From Vibrio halioticoli NBRC 102217 (GTDB taxonomy: Bacteria; Pseudomonadota; Gammaproteobacteria; Enterobacterales; Vibrionaceae), in NCBI RefSeq assembly GCF_000496695.1, contig NZ_BAUJ01000033.1:1-53011 (forward strand): a stretch of 53,011 bases of DNA. The letters run 5' to 3'. Every line of letters starts with the position of its first letter. Within the stretch, counting starts at the first letter, position 1. The notes under the pieces were generated by a model, which worked only from the letters and a program-made list of their open reading frames with translations, was not told the DNA's origin and made no database searches. Position numbers and translations under genes: made by a program. This document shows positions 44,597 through 53,011 of this stretch, piece by piece.

Positions 44597-45617
44597 ATTC
44601 TAAATGCAGATCTAACAGCGTTTTGCTGGCTCTACCACCAATTTCTCGGGTAAGCGAAGGCACCAGATAGCCAGAAACTTCTTTCATTAGGTCTGAGATT
44701 AAGCTTCGAGCTTGGTCATCGCTGATATAAAAATGCGCTGCGCCTTGTACTTTATCTAATACGTGCATGTAATAAGGTAAAATTCCGGCATCAAAAAGCT
44801 TCTCGCTGAGGGCTTTTAATACTGACACTTCATCATTCACGCCTTTTAACATGACCCCTTGATTGAGCAAGGTTACCTGACTTTGTTTTAGCTTAAACAT
44901 GGCCGCAGCCAACTCAGCATTGATCTCATTCGGGTGATTAATATGAGTGACTAATACCGTGTTTAAAGAGCTTTCTTGTAGCATGCGACAAAGTGAGTCA
45001 GTAATTCGGTCAGGAATCACCACTGGCAATCGAGAGTGAATACGCAAAGTGCGTACATGCTCAATTTGCTGTAATTGGGTGATGAACCATTGCAGTTCAT
45101 GATCTTTGGCCATTAATGGGTCTCCACCTGAGAGAATCACTTCGTTTATCTCTGGGTGCAGGGCAATGTAGTCTATGTTGTTTTGCCAAATAGACTTACT
45201 GCCTTTGTTATCTGCGTACGGGAAATGGCGACGGAAACAGTAGCGGCAATTAATAGCGCAACTGCCTTTAAAGACCAATAGCACACGGTTTTTGTATTTG
45301 TGCAGTAGGCTTGGCTGTTCATTGTCTTGTTCTTGTAGTGGATCTTTGCTGTATCCAGCCACTTCATTAAATTCGGCATCGACAGGCAAAACTTGTAGCA
45401 AAAGAGGGTCGTTGATATTGCCTTTTTCCATTCTCTCAACAAAGCTTACAGGCACTCGCTGTGCGAAAAGTTTGCGAGCTGACAAACTATTTGCCCAATC
45501 TTGAGGGTCAATATTAAGCATTGAGAGTAGTTCGGTAGGATCGGAGATCCCATTAGCCAATTGTTGCAACCAGTTTTTTTCAACAGATACCGGTTTTTGG
45601 GTTATTATATGCGACAT
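44595..45617 (-). CDS. epmB: EF-P (R)-beta-lysylation enzyme EpmB (lysine 2,3-aminomutase)
   Basis: A 340-residue radical-SAM, PLP-dependent enzyme (E. coli EpmB/YjeK 342). It converts (S)-alpha-lysine to (R)-beta-lysine, which EpmA attaches to EF-P. The iron-sulfur motif is C120-x3-C124-x2-C127 (CAINCRYC). The GGD motif (LSGGDPLM) for SAM follows, and the PLP lysine is probably in LDKVQGAAHF. It is divergent from efp with a 33-base gap between their starts, so they share a promoter region. EpmA is encoded 4 kb to the right. Confidence 0.96.
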   Translation of the reverse strand: MSHIITQKPVSVEKNWLQQLANGISDPTELLSMLNIDPQDWANSLSARKLFAQRVPVSFVERMEKGNINDPLLLQVLPVDAEFNEVAGYSKDPLQEQDNEQPSLLHKYKNRVLLVFKGSCAINCRYCFRRHFPYADNKGSKSIWQNNIDYIALHPEINEVILSGGDPLMAKDHELQWFITQLQQIEHVRTLRIHSRLPVVIPDRITDSLCRMLQESSLNTVLVTHINHPNEINAELAAAMFKLKQSQVTLLNQGVMLKGVNDEVSVLKALSEKLFDAGILPYYMHVLDKVQGAAHFYISDDQARSLISDLMKEVSGYLVPSLTREIGGRASKTLLDLHLE

Positions 45618-45650
45618 TAAAACTTACTCTAAGAATAAAAAGAGGAAAAA

Positions 45651-46217
45651 ATGGCTACTGTAAGTACCAATGAATTCAAGGGCGGTTTAAAGTTCATGCT
45701 CGATAACGAGCCATGTTCAATTCTAGAAAACGAATATGTAAAACCGGGTAAAGGCCAAGCATTTAACCGTGTTAAAGTTCGTAAACTACTATCAGGCAAG
45801 GTTCTAGAGAAAACATTTAAGTCTGGTGAATCTGTTGAGCTTGCTGACGTTCTAGATATCGACCTAGATTATCTATATTCAGACGGCGAATTCTACCACT
45901 TTATGAACAACGAAACATTCGAGCAAATTGCTGCTGATGTTAAAGCTGTTGGTGATAGCGCTAAATGGCTCGTTGAAAACAACACTTGTATGATCACTCT
46001 TTGGAACGGTAACCCGATTGTAGTTACTCCACCAAACTTTGTTGAGCTTGAAGTTGTTGAAACAGATCCAGGTCTGAAAGGTGATACTCAAGGTACAGGC
46101 GGTAAGCCAGCAACACTATCAACAGGCGCTGTTGTTCGTGTTCCTTTATTCATCCAGATTGGTGAAATTGTTAAGTGTGATACTCGCTCTGGCGAATACG
46201 TTGGACGTGTAAAATAA
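45651..46217 (+). CDS. efp: Translation elongation factor P
   Basis: A 188-residue protein (E. coli 188) in the KOW plus two OB-fold layout. It rescues ribosomes stalled at polyproline stretches. The modified lysine is K34 in the loop [10 protein letters not shown], which matches E. coli K34. AAAGAGG precedes the ATG. C-terminal domain blocks are [23 protein letters not shown] and [20 protein letters not shown]. epmB is encoded divergently next door. A bidirectional terminator follows. Confidence 0.98.
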   Translation: MATVSTNEFKGGLKFMLDNEPCSILENEYVKPGKGQAFNRVKVRKLLSGKVLEKTFKSGESVELADVLDIDLDYLYSDGEFYHFMNNETFEQIAADVKAVGDSAKWLVENNTCMITLWNGNPIVVTPPNFVELEVVETDPGLKGDTQGTGGKPATLSTGAVVRVPLFIQIGEIVKCDTRSGEYVGRVK

Positions 46218-46236
46218 TCCACTGACAAGCAAACAT

Positions 46237-46268
46237 TAAAAAGGCCGCTGTTTTCACAGCGGCCTTTT
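46237..46268. terminator. Bidirectional terminator between efp and frdD
   Basis: AAAAGGCCGCTG, loop TTTTCA, CAGCGGCCTTTT: a perfect 12-bp stem, flanked by T-runs in both directions and lying between two convergent stops. Confidence 0.9.
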
Positions 46269-46293
46269 GTTTGTCTTAAATCTAAGTCTAGGC

Positions 46294-46656
46294 TTACACC
46301 ATGAAGACAAATACTACAGCTAAGCCACTAAAGAACGCTGCAATGAAGTAAGCAGCCACTTTACCGGCAACACCAGTGTGCAGTTTAAGGTCGTGCATAC
46401 CGTGGTGTACACGGTGCATTGCATGCCACATAGGAAGCGCAATAGTTGCGATAACAAACAATGCCCCTATGATGGTTTTTACAAACGCAGACACTCGCTC
46501 GTAGCTCATTGCATTAGCATCGATAATGCCAAGTGGTACAAGAATACCAAGCACAAAAATCGTTACAGGAGTGATCATGGCAAACCATGAACCACCGGCA
46601 CCAAACAGCCCCCACCATACGGGTTCGTCAGAACGCTTTGGATGTTTATTGATCAC
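46294..46656 (-). CDS. frdD: Fumarate reductase subunit D
   Basis: A 120-residue membrane anchor with three helices. The start is GTG at 46656, preceded by AAGGAG at a good distance; the longer frame back to 46686 runs into frdC and lacks a ribosome site. Family sequence: [21 protein letters not shown] at the start and [17 protein letters not shown] near residues 75-92. With FrdC it anchors FrdAB in the inner membrane and binds menaquinol. It is last in frdABCD, 10 bases after frdC. Confidence 0.95.
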   Translation of the reverse strand: MINKHPKRSDEPVWWGLFGAGGSWFAMITPVTIFVLGILVPLGIIDANAMSYERVSAFVKTIIGALFVIATIALPMWHAMHRVHHGMHDLKLHTGVAGKVAAYFIAAFFSGLAVVFVFMV

Positions 46657-46666
46657 ATTCGACTCC

Positions 46667-47050
46667 TTATACAATGACGAGAACAATTAGAGAAATAAAG
46701 GCCACAACAGCCCACTGTGCTAGTACGATAGCTTTTCCATCGATGGCCTTCCCTTTGAAGCGCATCGGCATTACCTGCGGCATCATGTTGAAGAAGGTAA
46801 ATGCGTGAAACAAACTGCCTAACAACGCCAAAATATTAATAAGAATGACGATAGGGTTTCTCATAAACTCTAACCAACTTGCCCAAGCTTCTGGTCCTTT
46901 AACCAGTGAGCCTAAACCGATAGTGATGAAGAGAGTAAATAGAATTAACGGTAAAACCGTTGCTTCTCGCACCATATAAAAACGATAGAAAGGATGGTTC
47001 TTCCACCAAGTACGCTTCATATCACGCACGTAAGGTTTACGATTACTCAT
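46667..47050 (-). CDS. frdC: Fumarate reductase subunit C
   Basis: A 127-residue membrane anchor with three helices, starting [34 protein letters not shown], a clear FrdC N-terminus. The menaquinol-site residues around E29 (VREATVLP) are kept. It overlaps the frdB stop by one base (TAATG), so it is translationally coupled. It partners FrdD. Confidence 0.96.
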   Translation of the reverse strand: MSNRKPYVRDMKRTWWKNHPFYRFYMVREATVLPLILFTLFITIGLGSLVKGPEAWASWLEFMRNPIVILINILALLGSLFHAFTFFNMMPQVMPMRFKGKAIDGKAIVLAQWAVVAFISLIVLVIV

Positions 47051-47787
47051 TACGCATCCTCCGGTTTCAGCATAGCAATCACAAAGTCTTTTGATGATTC
47101 AATCTTACCTTGGTTTACCGCACCTGCAGGATCAACACTCTTCGGACATACCACAGAGCAGTAGCCGACAAATGTACAGCCCCAAGCGCCGTTGTCACCG
47201 TTGATAAGTTCCATACGTTCTTGTTTACCGTTATCACGGCTATCTAGGTTGTAGCGATGCGCTAGGGTTAGCGCCGCTGGGCCTAGGAAGTCAGGATTCA
47301 AACCAAACTGAGGACATGCTGCATAGCAAAGACCACAGTTGATACAAGCGGCAAACTGCTTATAACGCGCCATTTGCTCAGGAGTTTGCAGGTTAGTGCC
47401 ATCTTCTGGAGTGCGGTCATTACCAATGATGTAAGGTTTGATAGCTTCTAGGCGCTCAATAAATGGCGTCATATCTACAATCAAATCTTTTTCGATTGGG
47501 AAGTTTGCTAGCGGTTCAATGGTGAGCCCATTCGGGTAATCACGTAGGAAGGTTTTACAGGCAAGTTTTGGTACATTATCCACCATGATGCCACATGAAC
47601 CACAGATCGCCATTCGGCAAGACCAGCGATAGGCTAAGTCTTTGTCTAGGTGGTCTTTGATGTAACCAATCGCATCTAGTACAGACATAGTTTCATCAAA
47701 CGGCACTTCAAAGGATTGCATGTACGGTTCTGCATCTTTCTCTGGATCGTAACGCAGAATATCTACTTTTTGAATGCGAGCTGGCAT
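47050..47787 (-). CDS. frdB: Fumarate reductase iron-sulfur subunit
   Basis: A 245-residue subunit (E. coli 244) carrying three iron-sulfur clusters. The [2Fe-2S] motif is [10 protein letters not shown]...C, the [4Fe-4S] motif is [12 protein letters not shown], and the [3Fe-4S] motif is [17 protein letters not shown]. It carries electrons from menaquinol in FrdCD to the FrdA flavin. It overlaps frdA by one base (TAATG). Confidence 0.97.
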   Translation of the reverse strand: MPARIQKVDILRYDPEKDAEPYMQSFEVPFDETMSVLDAIGYIKDHLDKDLAYRWSCRMAICGSCGIMVDNVPKLACKTFLRDYPNGLTIEPLANFPIEKDLIVDMTPFIERLEAIKPYIIGNDRTPEDGTNLQTPEQMARYKQFAACINCGLCYAACPQFGLNPDFLGPAALTLAHRYNLDSRDNGKQERMELINGDNGAWGCTFVGYCSVVCPKSVDPAGAVNQGKIESSKDFVIAMLKPEDA

Positions 47788-49610
47788 TACTGTTGCTCCT
47801 TCTCGTTATTCGCTGCTTTGTCTTCTGCTGCTTTTTCTTCCGCAGCAGCTGCTTCAGCTGCCTCACCGTACAGGCGAGCTTTAGGTTGTGATTTGGTGAT
47901 TTTAACTGGGCTGTAGTCGATACTAGGCCCTTTGTTTGGTGCATAGAATGCGAGAGAGTGCTTCAAGAAGTTCTCATCATCACGCTCTGTACAACCTTCA
48001 TCAAGGCGTTGGTGAGCACCACGAGACTCTTTACGCAGCAATGCTGAGTGAGCCATAGCTTCTGCGACTTCTAGGCCGTAACCCACTTCGATAGCGTACA
48101 GTAGGTCAGTGTTGAACACTTTGCCTTTGTCTTTGATGCTAATTTTCTTATAACGTTCTTTTAGCTCAGTCAGCTTATCAATGGTCTCTTGCATGAGGTC
48201 TTCACTGCGGTAGATACCACAGCCAGCTTCCATGGTGTTACCCATTTCAGTACGAATGGTTGCCCAGTTTTCGTCGCCTTCTTGATCCAGTAGAGCTTGA
48301 ATGCGCGCTTCAACCAACTCTACTTGAGAGTTAATTGCGTCGTCGTCCCAACCTTCAAATTCAGTGGCACGTTTCACTGCGTGTTCACCGGCAACGCGAC
48401 CAAATACGACAAACTCTGCCAAAGAGTTAGAACCTAAGCGGTTTGCACCGTGCAGACCAACAGAAGCACATTCACCAACCGCGAATAGACCTTTGATGCG
48501 TGTTTCACAAGTTTGGTTGGTTTCAATACCACCCATGGTGTAGTGAACCGTAGGGCGGATAGGGATAGGCTCTTTTGCTGGATCAACGTTGACATACGCT
48601 TTAGCCAGTTCACAGATGAAAGGTAGGCGCTCTTGCAGATACTCTTCACCTAAGTGACGAAGATCTAGGTGCACTACATCACCCAGTGGGTGCTTGATGG
48701 TATTGCCTTTTTGTTGCTCGTGCCAGAATGCTTGCGATACTTTATCGCGAGGGCCAAGCTCCATGTGTTTGTTTTTCGGTTGGCCAACAGGTGTTTCTGG
48801 TCCCATACCGTAGTCTTGTAAGTAACGGTAGCCATCTTTGTTGACAATAATGCCACCTTCACCACGACAACCTTCGGTCATCAAGATACCCGTACCCGGT
48901 AAACCTGTTGGGTGATATTGAACAAATTCCATGTCACGAAGAGGTACACCATGGCGATAAGCCATTGCCATGCCGTCACCTGTTACGATGCCGCCGTTGG
49001 TATTAGTGTGGTAAACACGACCTGCGCCACCAGTTGCAAGTACAACAGATTTTGCTTTGATGGTGACTAATTCACCTTCGGCCATATGAATGGCAATTAA
49101 ACCTTGAACTTCGTTATCGACAACGAGAAGGTCAACTACAAAGTACTCATCAAAACGTTTGATTTGTGGATATTTAATCGAGGTTTGGAAAAGAGTATGC
49201 AACATGTGGAAGCCGGTCTTATCTGCGGCAAACCAAGTGCGTTCAACTTTCATACCACCAAAACGACGAACGTTAATTTCGCCATTTTCTTTGCGGCTCC
49301 ATGGACAACCCCATTGTTCCATTTGGATCATTTCACGGGTTGAGTTTTCGACAAAGTATTCAACTACGTCTTGCTCACAAAGCCAGTCACCACCACCAAC
49401 AGTATCATTGAAATGGTTGTCTAAGCTGTCTTCTTCTTTGACTACGGCTGCAGATCCACCCTCAGCCGCTACAGTGTGCGAGCGCATTGGGTAAACTTTG
49501 GAAATTAGTGCAACTTCCAATTCAGGGTTTGCTTCTGCTGCTGCGATAGCAGTTCGAAGACCGGCACCCCCTGCGCCGATGACCGCGATATCTGTGTGTA
49601 ATACTTTCAC
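47787..49610 (-). CDS. frdA: Fumarate reductase flavoprotein subunit
   Basis: A 607-residue subunit (E. coli 602) reducing fumarate to succinate. The FAD motif is [19 protein letters not shown]; the covalent FAD histidine is H45 in [10 protein letters not shown]; and the active-site block [21 protein letters not shown] and the Arg region [16 protein letters not shown] are intact. The C-terminus is an Ala/Glu/Lys-rich tail (~580-607), longer than needed for catalysis but also seen in E. coli. It is first in frdABCD; GGAGGATAAC precedes the ATG. The 227-base upstream region is shared with epmA. I saw no clear FNR box there. Confidence 0.97.
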   Translation of the reverse strand: MKVLHTDIAVIGAGGAGLRTAIAAAEANPELEVALISKVYPMRSHTVAAEGGSAAVVKEEDSLDNHFNDTVGGGDWLCEQDVVEYFVENSTREMIQMEQWGCPWSRKENGEINVRRFGGMKVERTWFAADKTGFHMLHTLFQTSIKYPQIKRFDEYFVVDLLVVDNEVQGLIAIHMAEGELVTIKAKSVVLATGGAGRVYHTNTNGGIVTGDGMAMAYRHGVPLRDMEFVQYHPTGLPGTGILMTEGCRGEGGIIVNKDGYRYLQDYGMGPETPVGQPKNKHMELGPRDKVSQAFWHEQQKGNTIKHPLGDVVHLDLRHLGEEYLQERLPFICELAKAYVNVDPAKEPIPIRPTVHYTMGGIETNQTCETRIKGLFAVGECASVGLHGANRLGSNSLAEFVVFGRVAGEHAVKRATEFEGWDDDAINSQVELVEARIQALLDQEGDENWATIRTEMGNTMEAGCGIYRSEDLMQETIDKLTELKERYKKISIKDKGKVFNTDLLYAIEVGYGLEVAEAMAHSALLRKESRGAHQRLDEGCTERDDENFLKHSLAFYAPNKGPSIDYSPVKITKSQPKARLYGEAAEAAAAEEKAAEDKAANNEKEQQ

Positions 49611-49837
49611 AGTTATCCTCCAGATTGTAGGCAGTTTTACCTGCTTGTGATTATCGAAATATTAAAAATGTTATCAGCTATTTTAATGGATACGTGTCGT
49701 GAAAAAATTGATTTATCTAGTCATTTGGGGGTAGTAGAACATAAAAACCTTAAAAAGAGTGGGGTATGTGATCATAATCATGCAAAAATAAGGGCCGATT
49801 CAATGAATAAAATCCCATTTACCGCAAAGGGCGTTAT

Positions 49838-50812
49838 ATGACTATTTCCAATTGGCAGCCTTCCGCTAGCATTCAGGCGTTAAAAAGAAGAGCAGAAATC
49901 GTAGCTAAAATTAGACAATTCTTTGCCCAGAGAAATGTTTTAGAAGTCGATACGCCGGCTATGAGTCATGCGACAGTCACTGACATTCATTTGCATACCT
50001 TTCAAACTGAGTTTGTCGGCCCTGGATATGCTGATGGTAAAAAACTGTACTTCATGACCAGCCCAGAGTTTCATATGAAACGTCTGCTTGCTGCCGGAAG
50101 CGGTTGTATTTATCAAATAGCGAAGGCGTTTCGTAATGAAGAAGCAGGTCGTTACCACAACCCTGAATTTACTCTTTTAGAGTGGTATAGAGTGGGGTTT
50201 GATCACCATGATCTAATGGATGAAATGGAACAACTGTTGCAATTGGTTCTAGGTTGCAACAAAGCCCATCGCATGACTTATCAACAAGCTTTTCTTTCTG
50301 TGCTCAATGTCTGTCCACTAGAAGCGAGTATGTCTGAGTTAAAAGCGGTAGCCGCTTCGTTAGGGTTAGCCGATATAGCCGAGAAAGAATCGGACAGAGA
50401 TACTTTGCTACAGCTGTTATTTAGTGTGGGAGTAGAAGAGAAAATAGGTCAAGAAGCGCCGGCTTTTGTTTATGACTTCCCTGCATCACAAGCCGCGCTA
50501 GCGAAAATCAATGCTGGTGATAAGCGAGTGGCTGATCGTTTTGAAGTGTATTTTAAAGGCATAGAGTTAGCTAATGGCTTCCATGAACTCGATAACCCTG
50601 AAGAGCAATTACGCCGCTTTGAAGATGACAATACGAAACGTCAGCAAATGGGGTTAGCGCCGCAACCGATTGATTATCATTTGATTGAAGCACTGCGACA
50701 TGGCTTGCCGCAGTGTTCTGGTGTTGCATTGGGCATAGATAGATTGATTATGCTGGCGTGTCAGCAACAGCATATCAACGATATTACCGCGTTTACGTTT
50801 TCTCGTGCTTAG
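49838..50812 (+). CDS. epmA: EF-P lysine ligase EpmA
   Basis: A 324-residue paralogue of class II lysyl-tRNA synthetase lacking the anticodon-binding domain (E. coli EpmA/PoxA/GenX 325). It ligates (R)-beta-lysine to EF-P K34. Class II motifs are visible: motif 1 around [14 protein letters not shown], motif 2 [23 protein letters not shown], and motif 3 [13 protein letters not shown]. It is divergent from frdA as in E. coli, where epmA sits beside frdABCD. The stop is 7 bases from the convergent DMT gene, with no terminator between. Confidence 0.96.
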   Translation: MTISNWQPSASIQALKRRAEIVAKIRQFFAQRNVLEVDTPAMSHATVTDIHLHTFQTEFVGPGYADGKKLYFMTSPEFHMKRLLAAGSGCIYQIAKAFRNEEAGRYHNPEFTLLEWYRVGFDHHDLMDEMEQLLQLVLGCNKAHRMTYQQAFLSVLNVCPLEASMSELKAVAASLGLADIAEKESDRDTLLQLLFSVGVEEKIGQEAPAFVYDFPASQAALAKINAGDKRVADRFEVYFKGIELANGFHELDNPEEQLRRFEDDNTKRQQMGLAPQPIDYHLIEALRHGLPQCSGVALGIDRLIMLACQQQHINDITAFTFSRA

Positions 50813-50819
50813 CGCTCCC

Positions 50820-51713
50820 CTAACTGACAATCAAGCCAGTACCAACAACGGCTAAAATCGCGCCATACCACGCATAGCGATTTGGTCGTTGTTTGGTAAT
50901 AAACCATAATAGCGGCAGTATCATAATAGGGGTGGTCGATGAGAGCAGCGCAACCATACCCACATTACCTTCTTGCAACGCATACAAGATCAATGTCATT
51001 CCTACTGCCATCGCCAAAAATCCATTTAGCGCCGTAATAGCAAAAATCTTTAAGTTAATACGGTTGACCGCTTTTGCTTGTTTGGCTCCGCAAGCTAAAA
51101 ATAGAGAGTGGGCAACAAAAGCGGTAATCATGCGAATGGCTGAGGCGGCAATAGGGTCGATATCGGTTTGCATTACCGGTTTAGCAATAATGCCACCTAA
51201 GGCTTGGCAAAGTGCGGCCAACAGACCAATGCCAATGCTGATGTTCATTTTTCCCTGTATGGCTTCCCAATCATGTTGTCCTGTTTGTTTGCGCCCAAAA
51301 AAGATGGCGATCACCACACCAGAAAACACCAAAATGGCGCCGAGCAGTTCCATCCCTTGCCATTTTTCGTTGAACAGCCAGTAGCCGATCACTGCAGAAA
51401 AAACCGCATGGCAAGAAAAGAGTAATCCAGCGCGTCTCGGTCCCATACGGTTCATACAGGCAAATAGTGCGGTATCACCAATAAAGATACCAATTAGCCC
51501 TGAGAGGGCCATAGGCGTGACATGCACACTGCTTACCGTGCTCCATCCACCGGTGATAAATGCCATTGCGGTAAGCATGACGGCGGTACAGCCCATTCGC
51601 CAGCGACTATAGGCAAAAGGCCCTAAGTGGCGAGCAGGTTTGACAGATATAAGGCTAGATATTGCCCATAAGAAGGCCGCAGCAAGGGCCAACCATTCGT
51701 ATCCCATGGTCAT
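50820..51713 (-). CDS. EamA/DMT-family membrane transporter
   Basis: A 297-residue protein with ten predicted helices in two EamA repeats (about 1-140 and 155-297). Typical repeat ends are seen: ALSGLIGIFIGDTALFACMNRMGPRRAGLLFSCHAVFSAVIGYWLFNEKW and its counterpart GNVGMVALLSSTTPIMILPLLWFITKQRPN. The family exports amino acids, nucleosides or drugs; the substrate here is unknown. Start at 51713 with weak ribosome site. Confidence 0.88.
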   Translation of the reverse strand: MTMGYEWLALAAAFLWAISSLISVKPARHLGPFAYSRWRMGCTAVMLTAMAFITGGWSTVSSVHVTPMALSGLIGIFIGDTALFACMNRMGPRRAGLLFSCHAVFSAVIGYWLFNEKWQGMELLGAILVFSGVVIAIFFGRKQTGQHDWEAIQGKMNISIGIGLLAALCQALGGIIAKPVMQTDIDPIAASAIRMITAFVAHSLFLACGAKQAKAVNRINLKIFAITALNGFLAMAVGMTLILYALQEGNVGMVALLSSTTPIMILPLLWFITKQRPNRYAWYGAILAVVGTGLIVS

Positions 51714-51797
51714 TATTGAAGTTGCTTAAAAGGTAGCGTCAATATGCCCCATATCGTGTCGATTAGAAACCCTTGCGTTTATGGTATTTTTATCCTT

Positions 51798-52517
51798 CTA
51801 AGGCCAGAATGGACGCTGAACGGTATTAGGGGAGAAGTAGTCAACGGCGTTACTTGGTGCATCACAGAAAACACCATCCACTCCCATGTTGTGCAGACGT
51901 TGCCAATCTTGCGGACGATTGACGGTATACACAAACACTTTTAAGCCACGCATTTTAGCGTCCTGCACCATTTCACTGTCCACCACATCGATATCAACAT
52001 TGATGCTATAGGCATTTAACTGCTCAGCGAACTGGCATAAGCCAATCGGCTTGTTGGCGGTTAGAGCCGCTATTTTGGTTGCAGGACGTAGACGGTTTAA
52101 CTCGGCTAGCCAATGATGATTAAACGAGGACACAAGCAATTGTTCATTGCTGAACTGACAGTGGGTAATGGCATAATCTAAATGCTCCAGCAAAAGCGCC
52201 ATATCATCCATGCCTTTGAGTTCGATATTTAAGGCGCAGCGACCGGATAAGCTCTGGAAGGTTTCCTTGAGCGTGGGTATGTGTTCGCCTTGCCCCGCAT
52301 CGAGTTTTTTGAGTTTCTCTAGCGAAAACCAGTTGAGTGGACCTGAGCCATTAGTGGTCCGGTTGACCCAGCTATCATGAATAACCCATAACTCGCCATG
52401 ATGCTGGTGGATATCCAATTCAATGGCGGTAGCTCCGCCAGCCAATGCTTGTTCAAAGGCAAGCAAAGTGTTTTCTGGGTGAGTTTCTCTCGCCCCTCGG
52501 TGCGCAATCACCAGCAT
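51798..52517 (-). CDS. Glycerophosphodiester phosphodiesterase (GDPD)
   Basis: A 239-residue enzyme of the GDPD (UgpQ/GlpQ) family without a signal peptide, so probably cytoplasmic like UgpQ. It hydrolyses glycerophosphodiesters to glycerol 3-phosphate and an alcohol. Metal and catalytic residues are visible: IAHRGARETHPENTLLAFEQAL (His-Arg and Glu), ELDIHQHHGELWVIHDSWVNRTTNG (Glu-x-Asp, and His-Asp), and the late ELKG. It lies 12 bases downstream of the DASS transporter gene, so both are probably in one operon. Confidence 0.92.
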   Translation of the reverse strand: MLVIAHRGARETHPENTLLAFEQALAGGATAIELDIHQHHGELWVIHDSWVNRTTNGSGPLNWFSLEKLKKLDAGQGEHIPTLKETFQSLSGRCALNIELKGMDDMALLLEHLDYAITHCQFSNEQLLVSSFNHHWLAELNRLRPATKIAALTANKPIGLCQFAEQLNAYSINVDIDVVDSEMVQDAKMRGLKVFVYTVNRPQDWQRLHNMGVDGVFCDAPSNAVDYFSPNTVQRPFWP

Positions 52518-52529
52518 GGTTTTTCCTTT

Positions 52530-53011
52530 TTAAGTCAGTAGGAACATAGCAATATACACCAGAGCCAAACCTACGATACCCAAAATAACCCCAGTTTTTG
52601 CCATATCTTTGCTTTCAATTAAACCGGTTGAATACGCTAGCGAGTTAGGAGGCGTGGACACAGGTAAAATCATACCCAGTGACGCAGAGAAGGCGACGAC
52701 TACTAATAGCCCTTGCAAACCACCTACCGCCACCAGGCTTGGCATAGAGGCGCCAATGGCGGCTGCAATCGGCATCAATAAGTTAGCGGTTGCGGTGTTG
52801 GACATAAAGTTCGCCATCAGCCAGCAAATAATCGATAAGGTGATGACTACTGCAACCGGAGATAGGCTCTGATAATCAATCGAATGCGCTAAAGCACTGG
52901 CAAGTCCTGTTTTATCCAAAGCCAAACCAATGGCAATACCACCGGCGACCAACCACAGTACATCCCAGTTGATCTGCTTAATTTCAGCTTTGCCCATAAT
53001 CCCCGTTAGGG
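52530..53011 (-). CDS. DASS/SLC13 sodium:anion symporter, C-terminal part (truncated by window end)
   Basis: At least 160 residues of an open frame that runs off the right edge of the window; the N-terminal two thirds are missing. What is visible is the second half of a SLC13/DASS transporter: helices in INWDVLWLVAGGIAIGLALDKTG, then the signature WLMANFMSNTATANLLMPIAAAIG with the SNT substrate motif, and FSASLGMILPVSTPPNSLAYSTG with the second motif and typical loop. The substrate is probably a dicarboxylate, sulfate or similar anion. The end is 12 bases before a GDPD gene, probably co-transcribed with it. Confidence 0.88.
   Translation of the reverse strand, partial: LTGIMGKAEIKQINWDVLWLVAGGIAIGLALDKTGLASALAHSIDYQSLSPVAVVITLSIICWLMANFMSNTATANLLMPIAAAIGASMPSLVAVGGLQGLLVVVAFSASLGMILPVSTPPNSLAYSTGLIESKDMAKTGVILGIVGLALVYIAMFLLT

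Noticed and set aside
49611..49837. FNR or CRP site for frdABCD
   Set aside because: TGTGATCATAATCATG and TTGATTTATCTAG are partial matches only, too weak to call.

Overview
The window is a conserved stretch of a Vibrio-type gammaproteobacterial chromosome (most likely Vibrio chromosome I). This rests on gene content and order: the VC_2704/VC_2705-type symporter pair beside a CrbS/CrbR two-component system, dsbD-dcuA-aspA-fxsA, cpxPRA-fieF-pfkA-tpiA, zapB/envC/gpmI/yibN-secB-gpsA-cysE, groESL, and the efp/epmB/frdABCD/epmA block. No rRNA, tRNA, insertion sequence, prophage or CRISPR array is visible. Species cannot be fixed from sequence reading alone.

Layout. (1) 0.1-11 kb is an acetate/solute-signalling neighbourhood. 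It holds a DEDDh exonuclease, a cyclic-nucleotide-binding/CBS/DUF294 nucleotidyltransferase broken into two reading frames, an MFS transporter, the symporter-fused hybrid kinase CrbS, a small membrane-anchored protein, the two-subunit Na+/solute symporter and the response regulator CrbR. (2) 11-17 kb holds dsbD, dcuA, aspA, fxsA and trmL, for fumarate/aspartate metabolism and envelope thiol redox. (3) 17-21.5 kb is the Cpx envelope-stress system (cpxA-cpxR divergent from a cpxP-like gene, with a perfect CpxR box between them), a 50-aa DUF5363 gene and fieF. (4) 21.5-29 kb holds glycolysis and gluconeogenesis genes (pfkA, tpiA, glpX, gpmI) mixed with zapB and envC for division. (5) 29-34 kb holds yibN, secB, gpsA, cysE and a MATE exporter. 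(6) 34-36 kb is groESL. (7) 36-44.5 kb holds a pullulanase lipoprotein, a ModF-like double ABC ATPase, the ABC-F protein YbiT and an exported repeat protein. (8) 44.5-51 kb holds EF-P and its two lysylation enzymes EpmB and EpmA around the fumarate reductase operon. (9) 51-53 kb holds a DMT transporter, a glycerophosphodiesterase and the C-terminal part of a DASS transporter that runs off the window.

Functional links. Aspartase makes fumarate, DcuA exchanges dicarboxylates and FrdABCD reduces fumarate, so most of an anaerobic fumarate respiration route is encoded here. EpmB and EpmA together modify Lys34 of EF-P. CrbS/CrbR probably controls acetate use, including the adjacent symporter. Most of the window is ordinary core genome. 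The points worth a second look are the broken DUF294 gene and its module, several unexplained inverted repeats at promoters, a PurR-like operator at glpX, a nested inverted repeat ahead of pfkA, and the ModF-like protein whose first Walker A motif has decayed.
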